Below, piece by piece: positions 10,108 through 19,517 of a stretch of 64,000 nucleotides of DNA; positions within the stretch are counted from its first letter, which is position 1, and each line of letters opens with the position of its first letter. Position numbers and translations under genes: made by a program. Source of the DNA: a cyanobiont of Ornithocercus magnificus (GTDB lineage Bacteria > Cyanobacteriota > Cyanobacteriia > PCC-6307 > Cyanobiaceae). The DNA is taken from NCBI GenBank assembly GCA_007996965.1, contig BIMP01000001.1, positions 1,116,001-1,180,000 of the forward strand. The letters run 5' to 3'. Under the pieces are notes generated by a model. It ran no database searches and was not told the DNA's origin. It worked only from the letters and a program-made list of their open reading frames with translations.

Positions 10108-11067
10108 ATGACCGAAATGATTGAAGCTGATGTATTGATCATTGGTGGAGGGCCCGCAGGCTGTGCTTGCGCTCTCTACACAGCGAGGTCATCTCTCTCA
10201 ACAATTATTCTGGACAAAAACCCTTCTGTTGGAGCACTGGCTATTACACATCAGATTGCTAACTATCCTGGTACAGCTTCTGTTATCAGCGGTGCAGCAT
10301 TGCTTAAACAGATGCGGGATCAAGCAATCAGCTACGGAACTGATTATCGCCGTATCCAGGTCTTTGGAGCTGAGACATCATCTGAATGGAAGGTAGTATA
10401 CACACCAGATGGAGTCTTCCGTTGTAGGGCTCTTGTCCTGGCAACCGGCGCCATGGGAAAGTCATCAACTTTACCAGGAGAAGACAAGTTTCTTGGGCGT
10501 GGTGTCAGTTACTGTGCAACTTGTGACGGCGCTTTTTTCAAAAATCGAGAAGTTGTTGTCTACGGTGCTAACCAAGAAGCTGTAGACGAAGCTCTCGTAC
10601 TAACCAAATTTGCGTCAACAGTTCACTGGATCACCAATAGTGAACCACAAGGCTCTCTTTCAGGGTTAAGTAATCTTCTAGACAGCAATAATGTTCAGCG
10701 ATGGCAGGGAACACGGCTAGTTTCCATCGAGGGTGACGAATCTGGAGTAAGCAGCATTAAGATAAAGCAACAGAGATCAACAGGTCCCGATACAATTGAT
10801 GCTGAGGGAATCTTTATCTACTCAACAGGGAGTAAGCCCATCACTGATTACCTCCATGGTCAGATTTCTCTACTAGAGGAAGGTGGTGTTAGGGTTGACT
10901 CTAATCTAATGACTGATGTAGAAGGAGTTTGGGCAATTGGAGATATCCGGAATACACCATTCAAGCAGGCTGTTGTTGCCTGTGCAGATGGCTGCATAGC
11001 TGCCATGGCGATAGATCGCTATCTCAATAAGAGATCTAATGTTCGTGTAGATTGGGTTCACCGCTAA
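10108..11067 (+). CDS. DTR/DDOR-like thioredoxin-reductase-family flavoprotein
   Basis: 319 residues. FAD-binding GGGPAGCACALYTARS at the N-terminus, the redox-active disulfide CATCD near 142, and the second FAD motif GVWAIGDIRNTPFKQAV near the C-terminus show a thioredoxin-reductase fold. The site where NADPH-dependent enzymes have GGGDSA and HRR motifs reads VVYGANQEAVDEAL and VHWITNSEPQ, so the NADPH pocket is not conserved. Cyanobacterial relatives without these motifs are the ferredoxin-dependent FFTR and the diflavin-linked DDOR/DTR enzymes. Convergent with the flavodoxin gene. Confidence 0.82.
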   Translation: MTEMIEADVLIIGGGPAGCACALYTARSSLSTIILDKNPSVGALAITHQIANYPGTASVISGAALLKQMRDQAISYGTDYRRIQVFGAETSSEWKVVYTPDGVFRCRALVLATGAMGKSSTLPGEDKFLGRGVSYCATCDGAFFKNREVVVYGANQEAVDEALVLTKFASTVHWITNSEPQGSLSGLSNLLDSNNVQRWQGTRLVSIEGDESGVSSIKIKQQRSTGPDTIDAEGIFIYSTGSKPITDYLHGQISLLEEGGVRVDSNLMTDVEGVWAIGDIRNTPFKQAVVACADGCIAAMAIDRYLNKRSNVRVDWVHR

Positions 11068-11086
11068 AGCAGTTGACAAAACAAGA

Positions 11087-11133
11087 AGGAAGTGCTTAAA
11101 GGTATGTGACTAAGCAGCGAGAAAGCACTTCCT
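11087..11133. terminator. bidirectional hairpin between DTR-like gene and flavodoxin
   Basis: AGGAAGTGCTT at 11087-11097 pairs with AAGCACTTCCT at 11123-11133: 11 perfect bp with a 25-base loop, in the 85-base gap between convergent stops. Likely serves both genes. Confidence 0.6.
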
Positions 11134-11152
11134 AATCTACCCGATGTAGTGG

Positions 11153-11662
11153 CTAGGCTTCAACCTTGATCTGCTCAACCCACTTACTTAGGCGTTCGTC
11201 AGAGAGATCAGGTTCGTTATCTTCATCGATGGGTAGGCCACAGAACTGACCATCAATAACACTCTTGGATGCATTGAATGTATAATTCTCAATAGGCACT
11301 TTCCCGATCATTTTGGCACCAGACTGACTGAATGCGGTGTATAGTTCCTCCATCGCATCACAAAAGTAATCTGAGTAAGAGGAGGAATCTCCTAAACCAA
11401 CGATTGCGACTGGCTTGCCAGCAAGGTCGAGGCTTGAGATATCCTTTATGTAGCTATCCCAAGCTGTGCCAGAACGGTCCTCATCAGCGCCAGTGTTCCA
11501 GGTTGGAATGCAACAGACTAAAGCCTCCGCACTAGCAAATTCACTGACAGAGTCGAGAGCGTCTACATCCTTAATCTCTGAAGACGGCAATAGCTCTTTA
11601 AGTTTGTCTGCAACGTCCTCTGTTTTGCCAGTGGAGGTCGCAAAGAAGATGGTGAAGCTCAT
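11153..11662 (-). CDS. isiB: flavodoxin
   Basis: 169 residues, the length of long-chain cyanobacterial flavodoxin. FMN phosphate loop TIFFATSTGKTEDVA, isoalloxazine loops IPTWNTGADEDRSGTAWD and VGLGDSSSYSDYFCDAMEEL, and the C-terminal FCGLPIDEDNEPDLSDERL are all present. It replaces ferredoxin as electron carrier from photosystem I, in most cyanobacteria under iron limitation. No Fur box was identified in the 5' spacer. Confidence 0.95.
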   Translation of the reverse strand: MSFTIFFATSTGKTEDVADKLKELLPSSEIKDVDALDSVSEFASAEALVCCIPTWNTGADEDRSGTAWDSYIKDISSLDLAGKPVAIVGLGDSSSYSDYFCDAMEELYTAFSQSGAKMIGKVPIENYTFNASKSVIDGQFCGLPIDEDNEPDLSDERLSKWVEQIKVEA

Positions 11663-12379
11663 GCGCTAGAATAGCTGTGTGTTTCTTTATAGGCCAGTCT
11701 GTGGACTCTAGATAGACCCTTTTGATACATCGGCGATTGTAAAAATGCACCTTGCTATTAGAAAGATTGCTATCTCAACCGAAATTGCCTAGGCTCTTTA
11801 TGTCCAGCGCCTTTAGAAAAATTTAAGGACATTATTTCCGGTTCGCCTGGCAACTGTGTAGCTTGAGCAAAGCTTTTAAATTAGCTGAGATATCACGGCA
11901 CTGCCTAAGTAAGCTCCACTATAGATGGTCAAGCAGGTTGACGTTCTAAGCAGAAGGTATAGTTTTTTCTGTCTAAGAAGAATACGTAAACTATCTGTAA
12001 AAGTTGCAAAGTAGCGTGGCTATGACGTGAGCAAGTTTCAAATCGGTATATAACTCCTTACTGTAAGGTCTTAAAATCCAAAAGATTTCTTTTAGGCAAA
12101 GTAAACTTGCCTACCCCTTAGTCAGGCTCAACTTTCTCGGCTAAAGGGTAGGCATTAGCAGTAACAAGTATATAGTCGAGCACAATTACTAAGCGTAGCT
12201 AAATATTACTTTAGTATCAGCATCTATTGACTAACAACTAAACTTTATGAAGGAGGGAATTGCTGCGAAGTTAGAGCTTTGCAATGCCCTTTGTCCTCTA
12301 GGCACAAATATTTGGCCAACTGCTACTGCTCTCAACAAAGACTCTAGACTGCTAGCTTCCGGGGTCTGCTTATTTCTTT
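11663..12379. other. long spacer between flavodoxin and MAPEG gene
   Basis: 717 bases holding divergent promoters. It contains one clear hairpin (12109-12153) with no gene end nearby. A 45-codon ATG frame at 12248-12385 overlaps the MAPEG start and resembles no known protein. Otherwise nothing recognised. Confidence 0.4.
12109..12153. terminator. orphan terminator-like hairpin
   Basis: GCCTACCCCTTAG at 12109-12121 and CTAAAGGGTAGGC at 12141-12153 form a 13-bp stem with one mismatch and a 19-base loop. The nearest gene ends are more than 400 bases away, so it may mark a lost gene or a small RNA. Confidence 0.45.
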
Positions 12380-12793
12380 ATGCGAAGTGAATTTGTTTGG
12401 AGCTTGGTGATATCAGTAGGAGTTGTGCTGCTCTCGATTATACCTCTCACCATAGCACGAATGCAGGCTGGCTACGGTTTTAGAAGCATGGATGCTCCGC
12501 GGGGTCTTTTCGATCAGCTACCTAGCTTTGGAAAGCGAGCCGTTTGGTGTCACCAGAACATGTGGGAAGGCCTGACACTCCATGCACCTGCTTGCCTACT
12601 CTGTCTAATAATTGGAGTTGATGCCACCACCACTACTTTAACTGCTACATGGGTACATCCTTTAGCTCGCCTGATTTATATGGGAGCCTATATTGCTGGT
12701 ATAGCACCTCTTAGAGGCCTGTGTTGGGCAGCTGGTCTCGCTTGTACTGGGCTTCTATACTTGACTGGCCTAGTTGCAGCCCTTAACAGCTAG
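12380..12793 (+). CDS. MAPEG-family membrane protein
   Basis: 137 residues, four hydrophobic helices. Blocks GKRAVWCHQNMWEGLTLHAP, THVHP-like WVHPLARLIYMGAYIAGI and APLRGLCWAAGLACTGLLY fit the MAPEG family (membrane-associated eicosanoid/glutathione metabolism). In cyanobacteria the substrate is unknown. The ATG at 12380 gives an N-terminal helix straight away, as expected. Confidence 0.78.
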   Translation: MRSEFVWSLVISVGVVLLSIIPLTIARMQAGYGFRSMDAPRGLFDQLPSFGKRAVWCHQNMWEGLTLHAPACLLCLIIGVDATTTTLTATWVHPLARLIYMGAYIAGIAPLRGLCWAAGLACTGLLYLTGLVAALNS

Positions 12794-13172
12794 AAATTTG
12801 GCTGTAGCGAGCCTAGTCTTTATTTGCAACCTTAAAGAACTGCGAGAGTGTCTGACCCTCGTATGTACTATTCTACTGTTGAAAAAAGTAACAGCTGGCT
12901 ATTATCTTTATCCAAATATAGGTGAGCAGGAAAGTCACAGCATATCTTCAAGATAAATAGTCGGAATATTGTTGTCAGTGGCTCTTAGACATCCAGTCTA
13001 TAATCATTGAGATTTCACTTAAGCTTATCTATTGTTTGCGGATGGTTCTCACCTCTATTCGCTGATTTGGCTAACTCAATCTAGGCTTTGGGTACACTGA
13101 GAATTAATTGGTTTTTTGGCAAGCTAGACTATAGATGGCTTATAGAGTTTGAGCTTTAGAAAAGACATCTTT
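12794..13172. other. spacer without recognisable gene
   Basis: About 380 bases. A 60-codon frame (12774-12956) overlaps the MAPEG 3' end in another frame and shows no recognisable features. Nothing else seen. Confidence 0.35.
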
Positions 13173-13820
13173 ATGACTGTCCAGGTACTAACCAAAGAGC
13201 AGCGCTGGAAATGGGACCAGACTGATGATGAGCTTTTCTACGCTCAGCCACGCTTCGTTCATCATCTAGATGAGGCTTTTAGATGCAGACTAACGAAGCT
13301 ATACTTAGACCAAATACCTGAGAATGCAATCATACTAGATCTCATGTCTAGCTGGGTCAGCCACTTGCCTGAAAGCATAAGCTATAGGGAGGTAATCGGC
13401 CATGGATTAAACGAAGAGGAGCTAAAAGAGAATCCAAGACTAGATAGGTGGTGGACTCAGAACCTCAATAAATGTCAAAGACTTCCTCTTAATGACGAGA
13501 GTATTGACGTAACCTTAATCGTTGCTGGGTGGCAATATTTAGAGCAACCTGAAGAGGTAGCGACAGAACTCTTAAGAGTGACTAGACCAGGAGGCAAAGT
13601 TATTGTAACATTTTCCAATCGGATGTTTCTCACCAAGGCTCCTGTGATTTGGTCTGAAAGTAGTGAACAAAACCGACTTAACTATGTAGCAAGGGTATTG
13701 ACAGCAGAAGGTTGGCAGAGGCTTCAAACAATAGCCGAGCAGACAAAAGCCAGTGGACTCAGAAGATTTTTTGGTGTTCAAGGAGACCCATTCTTTGCTG
13801 TAGTTGCTAGTCGTTGTTAA
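13173..13820 (+). CDS. class I SAM-dependent methyltransferase, type 11-like
   Basis: 215 residues from the ATG at 13173 (MTVQVLTKEQRWKWDQTDDE); an ATG eight codons earlier is also in frame. Motif I is ILDLMSSWVSHLP, where the usual DxGxGxG is modified to DLMSSW, as in a cyanobacterial methyltransferase group; then GHGLNEEELKENPRLDRWWT, LPLNDESIDVTLIVAGWQYL and LLRVTRPGGKVIVTFSNRMF. Substrate unknown. Flanked on both sides by long spacers, so probably monocistronic. Confidence 0.78.
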   Translation: MTVQVLTKEQRWKWDQTDDELFYAQPRFVHHLDEAFRCRLTKLYLDQIPENAIILDLMSSWVSHLPESISYREVIGHGLNEEELKENPRLDRWWTQNLNKCQRLPLNDESIDVTLIVAGWQYLEQPEEVATELLRVTRPGGKVIVTFSNRMFLTKAPVIWSESSEQNRLNYVARVLTAEGWQRLQTIAEQTKASGLRRFFGVQGDPFFAVVASRC

Positions 13821-14415
13821 TAGCCAAGTCAGCTCTCCTTAAACACTAGGTAACCGAGCTATATCATCTGGTATTGATGGCATCTGACGTGTGTATCACA
13901 GATTTTATAAGTAAGTGTCAAGGATAGCAGATTATCGTGATCTGCTATCCTTGACATAGCAGATAGGAGCTGTTATCAAGCTCTTTAGGACTGGTGAATA
14001 TGTCTATAGTCTGCCTGTGTTGCCCTACTAATTCAGTTTGAAGTATCAAAGTAAGTTAGAAAACGCTAGAAACTCTGAAAATGTGACCTCTGTCAGATGT
14101 AGGCAGCCTGTTCCCTATACTGCCACAAAGCAATGCTTCAAAAGCTGTATTGCCAACATCAAGCCAAGGTGGGAGAACACAGTGCGGTAGATAGTAAAAT
14201 CCTTAACTTCGGGGGATTAGCATAAGTTATTATTATGTATGATGATAGATGCTGGACGATTACAGCAGAGTTCAGTGTATTGAAGGAATGATTTTTGTCT
14301 CTAAAGAGTCTAGCACCTCAGTTCTTTTTAAAGCATCAGGCTGATCTAGGCCTAAGGCCACAATTGCAAGAATAACTAGGTTGTTAGCGAAGAGCTAGCC
14401 TAACACAGAGCTGAA
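13821..14415. other. spacer with one hairpin
   Basis: About 595 bases between convergent genes. It holds the perfect hairpin at 13916-13956 and nothing else recognisable; no frame longer than a few tens of codons. Confidence 0.4.
13916..13956. terminator. 17-bp perfect hairpin
   Basis: TGTCAAGGATAGCAGAT pairs perfectly with ATCTGCTATCCTTGACA around a 7-base loop, 95 bases after the methyltransferase stop. The right arm is followed by CATAGCAGATAGG rather than a T-run, so an intrinsic terminator of ordinary type is not certain. Confidence 0.6.
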
Positions 14416-15210
14416 TTAACGTGCTCCACCTACAATTACTGGGGGTGTCCCACTACCAATGCCAGGAACTACCTGAGTCTTGCCATCCCACTTATCAAGA
14501 AATAACTTGTACAAGACTTGTTCATTTAATCCCTGGTTTAAGGTCTCAAACTTCTTGGCTTCTTGCTCTGCTATCTTAACTTCAGTCTGGGATCGCAGAA
14601 GTTGTTGCTCTGCAATCTGTTTTTGCTCAATTGCTGCCCTGTACTCCTCAGCAATTTTTAGGCCAGTGAGGTCAAGGCCCTTTACCTCAACATAATCAAA
14701 TTTTTCCAACTCACTTGCAACAGACCCCTCAACAATAGAAGATATATTATTCCAATCTGTAGCGATGGTCACTAGCTCATACCTTGAAAAAACGGATTTC
14801 AAGGCCTTTAATAATGAAGGTTGTATAACTCTTGGGTAAATAGCAGAGTCGACAGTAGCGATCGTACTATAGATTCTGGGGGCTTCTTTGCTTTTGACTG
14901 CATATTTAATTGTCGCAGTAGCTTCAATGACTTGAAGGTCTTTAGTTAAACTTGAGAACTCCTCCGGTTTTACCTGGGTTCTTACATTGAAAAAATGGAC
15001 GGCTTGGACAAATGGTAGTTTGAGATTTAGGCCCGGTTTCCTTGAGCTCTCTCCCACTTTGCCCAGCGTCGTGATAACACCAATCTGTCCAGCTGGTACA
15101 ACAAATATTGAGGATAGTCCGACAATAACAGCGACAAATGCTATAACGATAGCTATTGAGGCCTGTATACCAGTCTGGTTTGGTGAGATGTTCCTCATTG
15201 GGGAGCGCAT
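14416..15210 (-). CDS. prohibitin / SPFH-Band 7 protein
   Basis: 264 residues: N-terminal membrane anchor (about residues 17-40), then IFVVPAGQIGVITTLGKVGE and a Band-7 domain with GLNLKLPFVQAVHFFNVRTQ, and a C-terminal coiled-coil stretch (AIEQKQIAEQQLLRSQTEVK). This is prohibitin architecture: oligomeric membrane rings linked to quality control, often with FtsH, which is encoded 2 kb away here. An ATG at 15196-15198 is an alternative start. Confidence 0.88.
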   Translation of the reverse strand: MRSPMRNISPNQTGIQASIAIVIAFVAVIVGLSSIFVVPAGQIGVITTLGKVGESSRKPGLNLKLPFVQAVHFFNVRTQVKPEEFSSLTKDLQVIEATATIKYAVKSKEAPRIYSTIATVDSAIYPRVIQPSLLKALKSVFSRYELVTIATDWNNISSIVEGSVASELEKFDYVEVKGLDLTGLKIAEEYRAAIEQKQIAEQQLLRSQTEVKIAEQEAKKFETLNQGLNEQVLYKLFLDKWDGKTQVVPGIGSGTPPVIVGGAR

Positions 15211-15553
15211 AATACACCTTGAATTACTCCCTTAATAGTAAAGAGCTTTATATAAAATCGTGATGGCAACATACAACCTTAACGTTTATATTTCTCCAAT
15301 CTAGTGCTGGTAAATAGCCATATCCCATAGGTCCTGTGCTGGTCTCGAGAGCAAGGGCTACAGCTTGTTAAGAAGTGTCATGTCCACTCATGTCTATCTT
15401 GTAGTTAAGATACAAACACACCTAGCAATCTCTGCTGCTATCTTTATAGTCTAGCCATAGAATACTATTAAGTCAGATCGCCATAAAATGGGCATTGTTG
15501 GCCTCTGAGTACTAGTTAGCTTGATACTCAGGCCATAAAATAGTTTCCTAAGA
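15211..15553. other. spacer upstream of prohibitin gene
   Basis: About 340 bases, stop-rich in all frames; presumably contains the prohibitin promoter. No repeats or RNA genes recognised. Confidence 0.35.
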
Positions 15554-15724
15554 TTGCTTGATTTGTCTGATTTGCTCCCGGATCTTCAAGAAGCTAGAGC
15601 CTGGACTTGGTGCAAGCAACAGCTCACAGCGGTAAGCCTTGCCTCATTACTTCGTTTTGACTTGCCGCCTTACTTCTCACACCTTAGTCTAGCTGTTGGC
15701 AAACTCTGTAAACCGAGCAGCTGA
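15554..15724 (+). CDS. possible small protein (56 aa), TTG start
   Basis: A frame of 56 codons from TTG at 15554 (or TTG at 15563) to TGA at 15722-15724. It has protein-like composition: LLDLSDLLPDLQEARAWTWC, KQQLTAVSLASLLRF and DLPPYFSHLSLAVGKL, with amphipathic helices and two Trp. No ATG is present and I cannot name a family. It could be a short true gene or the surviving part of a decayed one. It lies 68 bases from the 3' end of tRNA-Ala, on the opposite strand. Confidence 0.4.
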   Translation: MLDLSDLLPDLQEARAWTWCKQQLTAVSLASLLRFDLPPYFSHLSLAVGKLCKPSS

Positions 15725-15792
15725 AGCCGGGAAAATGCTGCCGCTTGGAACAAAGTATAAGTGTTTTACGGCGGAAGGCCTCTTATATGAAA

Positions 15793-15865
15793 TGGAGCCA
15801 AGGAGACTCGAACTCCTGACCCCCTGCATGCCATGCAGGTGCTCTACCAACTGAGCTATGGCCCC
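15793..15865 (-). tRNA. tRNA-Ala (GGC)
   Basis: Minus-strand 73-nt cloverleaf: acceptor GGGGCCA / TGGCTCC with discriminator A, D arm containing AGCTCAGTTGGTAGAGC, anticodon stem CCTGC/GCAGG with loop ATGGCAT (anticodon GGC), and T arm GGAGTTCGAGTCTCC. The 3' CCA is not encoded. An open frame across it on the same strand is spurious. Confidence 0.95.
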
Positions 15866-16211
15866 ATAACTGCGACTGCAGTAGCATACACGAAGCATCT
15901 TCAAATTTGGAACAAGTCGTCTCTGCTGCCCCTTTCCTTCACCTGTGTATGGTCACGCAGAGCCTGAGTGCCCATTAAGTATCGTTACCCCGTGCCTGCA
16001 ACAACTGTGTCGGACCGTAACTAGCTATGACTTAGTTGACCTCTGTGCACTGTCAAGACCTCAACGGAATTCTATCTACAACTATTGTAGATTAGTGTTC
16101 TGCCTTCCTCACTAGGCAAACCTACCCTCTGTTCCTCAGAAATGCTGAGTTCAGTCTTTACCTAAATTAGAGCCTAGTGCCTTCTATACTTACATCACCT
16201 ATTTTAATGAG
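15866..16211. other. spacer between tRNA-Ala and argF
   Basis: About 346 bases, no gene recognised. Must contain the tRNA-Ala promoter and the argF terminator region; no strong hairpin spotted. Confidence 0.35.
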
Positions 16212-17171
16212 TTAACATAGTCCTCCCATAACAGCGGCGAGAAGTGCCTGCTGAGTATGCAGTCGGTTTTCAGCCTGGTCAAAGATGCGACTTGCGGGAC
16301 TCTCTATGACAGCAGCACTAATCTCCTTACCTCTATGTGCAGGCAAGCAGTGAAGTACAATTGCTGCCGGATCAGCCTCTTTGAGCAGGACTTCATCTAG
16401 ACAGAAACCCTGAAAGGCGAGTTCCCGTTTTGCTTCTTCTTGCTCTTGTCCCATTGAAGTCCAGGTGTCGGTATAAAGCACTTGGGCACCGCGTGCTGCT
16501 GCTGTCGGTTCATGAAAGATCTCGACACGAGCACTGCTAGTTGCTAGGGCGCGAGCTTGTTTGAGTACAGCCGGTAGTGGCTCGAAGCCCTCTGGACAAC
16601 CAATGTGCACATTAACTCCTAAGACGGCTCCACAAAGCATCAGGGAGTGGGCCACGTTGTTGCCATCGCCCAGGTATGCCAGTGTCTGGCCATTTAGCTC
16701 GCCAAAATTTTCTTTTATAGTTAGATAATCGGCGAGCGCTTGACATGGGTGCTCAAGATCTGTAAGAGCGTTGAGCACAGGTATAGATGACCACATAGCA
16801 TAGTCAGCAACCTCTTGCTGTGTGAAAGCACGGACTGCTAGCGCGTCGCAGAAACGGCTGAGAACACAGGCTGTATCTTGCAGCGATTCACCTCTGCTTA
16901 TCTGGGTTACTTGAGGGTTAAGGTCCACAGTTTGACCGCCAAGACGTGCCATTGCTACTTGAAAACTGACACGAGTGCGAGTGGAGGGCTTTGTAAATAG
17001 TAGTCCAAGAACTCGATTGCTGAGCTCTATATGGCGATCGCCACGCTTGAGCTGTCCGGCAAGCTCAAGTAGTGCTCTGATCTCAGCACTATCAAGGTCG
17101 CTTGAAGAGAGAAAGTTGCGTCCCTTCAAGGTTCTGAGAGAGGCAGCGACATCCGTGGACGTAGCAGCCAT
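16212..17171 (-). CDS. argF: ornithine carbamoyltransferase
   Basis: 319 residues. Carbamoyl-phosphate loop KPSTRTRVSFQVAMARLGG, the QTVDLNPQ...RGESLQDTA segment, HPCQALADYLTIKE, and the ornithine-binding VLHCLPAHRGKEISAAVIE are all present. It makes citrulline from ornithine and carbamoyl phosphate in arginine synthesis. The start lies 52 bases after the ftsH stop, so the two may be co-transcribed. Confidence 0.96.
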   Translation of the reverse strand: MAATSTDVAASLRTLKGRNFLSSSDLDSAEIRALLELAGQLKRGDRHIELSNRVLGLLFTKPSTRTRVSFQVAMARLGGQTVDLNPQVTQISRGESLQDTACVLSRFCDALAVRAFTQQEVADYAMWSSIPVLNALTDLEHPCQALADYLTIKENFGELNGQTLAYLGDGNNVAHSLMLCGAVLGVNVHIGCPEGFEPLPAVLKQARALATSSARVEIFHEPTAAARGAQVLYTDTWTSMGQEQEEAKRELAFQGFCLDEVLLKEADPAAIVLHCLPAHRGKEISAAVIESPASRIFDQAENRLHTQQALLAAVMGGLC

Positions 17172-17223
17172 GGGGGACTTCCAAAGAGTCTTTATCGGAG
17201 ATCAGCCCCCCTTCCGTCAAGCC

Positions 17224-19098
17224 TTAAGCTGCTGCTAGCACATCTGGCATGGCACTAGCTGAAAGCATCTCCTTGAGTTCATCTCCTTCTATCACCTCTT
17301 TTTCAAGTATTCTCTGGGCAATTGTCTCTAGCAAAGCCAAATTATGACGTAAGATTGCCAGGGCTGAATCATGACCTTGGTCCACGAGCTCACGTACCTC
17401 GCGGTCAATAGCTTGTGCAGTAGCATCGCTGACGTCGCGGCGTGGGCTGCTTGAGCCTCCAAGGAAGCGGTTGCCTCCCTGTTTGTCATAGGCCAAAGGG
17501 CCAAGTGTTTCACTCATACCATAAGTACCAACCATCTGTTCAGCTAGGTCTGTGGCTCGTTGTAGATCATTAGAGGCTCCAGTGGTGATGCGTCCAAAAA
17601 CAACTTCTTCAGCTGAGCGTCCGCCGAGGAGCGTAGCAATTTGCCCTTGAAGCTCTTCTTTAGAGTTTAAGAAACGTTCCTCTGTGGGCAATTGCAGAGT
17701 GTAGCCGAGCGCGCTCATGCCGCGTGGCACGATTGAGATCTTTGCCACTTTAGCGCCGCCAGGCATAAGATGCCCGACGATTGCATGCCCAACTTCATGG
17801 TAAGCGACAACTTTCTTCTCCTCATGTTGAAGGACCCGACTTTTCTTCTCAAGTCCAGCTACGACTCGCTCAATTGCCTCGTTGAGATCTGCCTGCTCGA
17901 CACATTTGCGCTTGGACCGAGCAGCCAGCAAAGCACCTTCATTAACAAGATTCGCTAAGTCGGCTCCGGCAAAGCCACTAGTGGCCTGAGCGATGAGATC
18001 GAGATCGACCTCACTGCCCAATTTTACCTTGCGGACGTATATCTCTAGGATTGTGCGGCGACCAGCAAGATCGGGACGATCAACTAGGACTTGACGGTCA
18101 AAGCGGCCTGGGCGGAGCAGAGCGGCATCAAGAACCTCTGGCTGGTTGGTGGCTGCTAACACAATTACTGGTTTACCTTTGGGTGCGAAGCCATCCATCT
18201 CAGTGAGTAGCTGGTTCAGCGTTTGCTCACGCTCGTCATTGCCACCAACAACACCCATCGAGCCAGAGCGACTTTTACCGATAGCGTCAAGCTCATCTAT
18301 AAAGATAATGCAGGGAGCTTTCTGCTTAGCCTGCTCGAATAAGTCGCGCACGCGAGCAGCACCAGCACCGACAAATAGCTCGACAAACTCTGACCCAGAG
18401 ATGATAAAAAAGGGCACGCTTGCTTCACCAGCAACTGCCTTTGAAAGAAGTGTTTTGCCCGTGCCTGGTGGACCAACGAGCAATACGCCTTTTGGAATGC
18501 GGGCACCAATTTCGATGTAGCGTTCGGGTGTCTTAAGGAAATCAACTATCTCAGTTAGTTCCTGTTTAGCCTCGTCTACACCAGCTACATCAGCAAAAGT
18601 CACTCTTGACTCTTCATCAGGTACATAGACCTTGGCCTTGCTCTTGGTAAAGCTGAGTGCACCCTGTGCGCCACCACCGATAGAACGCCGTGCAAAAAAC
18701 TGCAACACGAGGATGAAGATAAGTGGCGGCACCACCCAGCTAAGAACAGTAGTGATAGGATTAGGTTTCTTTGGTGGCGCGGCAGCAAACTCCACACCCT
18801 TGGTCTCAAGGCGTTGGGGTAGATCCATGTCGAAAATTGGTGTTGTTGCCAACACTGCTGGTGCCCCTTCTGCAGGATCGATCAGTTCGTAGCGGATCTG
18901 GTCTTGCGTGATGTAGGCACGCTTGACAGCACCGTCATTTACCTGATCAATGAACAGTGAGTAGGGGACTCTAGGAACTTGCGTGCCCGGATTAGGAAGG
19001 AAGCTATTGATTAGTAGCAGCACCCCAAAGCCGATCAGCACAAGATTGATGATCCCAAAGCGACGGCTGGGGCGGTTATCGTCCTGGCGGATCGGCAT
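17224..19098 (-). CDS. ftsH: FtsH membrane AAA+ protease
   Basis: 624 residues: N-terminal membrane helix (about 16-35), lumenal/periplasmic domain, second helix (about 117-137), then AAA+ with Walker [11 protein letters not shown], Walker [15 protein letters not shown] region, and the zinc-protease motif HEVGH (HExxH) with the third ligand Asp in [11 protein letters not shown]. Degrades damaged membrane proteins, in cyanobacteria notably photodamaged D1. Full length, intact. The C-terminal sequence resembles FtsH of marine picocyanobacteria. Confidence 0.96.
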   Translation of the reverse strand: MPIRQDDNRPSRRFGIINLVLIGFGVLLLINSFLPNPGTQVPRVPYSLFIDQVNDGAVKRAYITQDQIRYELIDPAEGAPAVLATTPIFDMDLPQRLETKGVEFAAAPPKKPNPITTVLSWVVPPLIFILVLQFFARRSIGGGAQGALSFTKSKAKVYVPDEESRVTFADVAGVDEAKQELTEIVDFLKTPERYIEIGARIPKGVLLVGPPGTGKTLLSKAVAGEASVPFFIISGSEFVELFVGAGAARVRDLFEQAKQKAPCIIFIDELDAIGKSRSGSMGVVGGNDEREQTLNQLLTEMDGFAPKGKPVIVLAATNQPEVLDAALLRPGRFDRQVLVDRPDLAGRRTILEIYVRKVKLGSEVDLDLIAQATSGFAGADLANLVNEGALLAARSKRKCVEQADLNEAIERVVAGLEKKSRVLQHEEKKVVAYHEVGHAIVGHLMPGGAKVAKISIVPRGMSALGYTLQLPTEERFLNSKEELQGQIATLLGGRSAEEVVFGRITTGASNDLQRATDLAEQMVGTYGMSETLGPLAYDKQGGNRFLGGSSSPRRDVSDATAQAIDREVRELVDQGHDSALAILRHNLALLETIAQRILEKEVIEGDELKEMLSASAMPDVLAAA

Positions 19099-19517
19099 GC
19101 TGTCATTATGGATTGATGCTTAACCTAGTTCGGTCATACAGCCTTCTGTATCCTTGACACTGGCAGGAAACCGAACGCAACCCGCGTGAGTCATCTGTCT
19201 CTGCCGCAAAGCACGCCTAGTCATAAGTACTTTCGCCTGCTGTCGCCTGCTCACCCAAAAGCACAGCCCAATTTAGGTGGTAATTCGCGGTTAGTCCTCC
19301 CACTCCTAACGTTTAAATATCTAAACTGTTTGACTAATCCACTTAACATGGCCTAAGCAAGCTATCAAGATACGGCAGTTTGCTGGTGACTCAACCACCA
19401 GTCTCGAGCCTTAACTTTGCTGGCAATGTTAGTTTCTTGCTTCTTAGAAGACCTTATTTTTATGTCAGGCTATGAATAAATAAGTCAATTCTACACTAAT
19501 CTGCCAAGATCCAGACA
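19099..19517. other. spacer upstream of ftsH
   Basis: About 419 bases between the ftsH start and the ribD stop, both on the minus strand. Expected to hold the ftsH promoter and ribD terminator. A search for rpmF (L32), often near ftsH in relatives, found nothing. Confidence 0.4.

Noticed and set aside
12248-12385. 45-codon ATG frame before the MAPEG gene
   Set aside because: Overlaps the MAPEG start and resembles nothing known; mentioned only as spacer content.
12774-12956. 60-codon frame overlapping the MAPEG 3' end
   Set aside because: Out-of-frame continuation without protein-like pattern.
15689-15904. 71-codon minus-strand frame
   Set aside because: It runs through the tRNA-Ala gene; the GAIAQLVEH-type sequence is the usual artefact of translating a tRNA.
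19099-19517. rpmF (L32) near ftsH
   Set aside because: No frame matched L32 when both strands were read.
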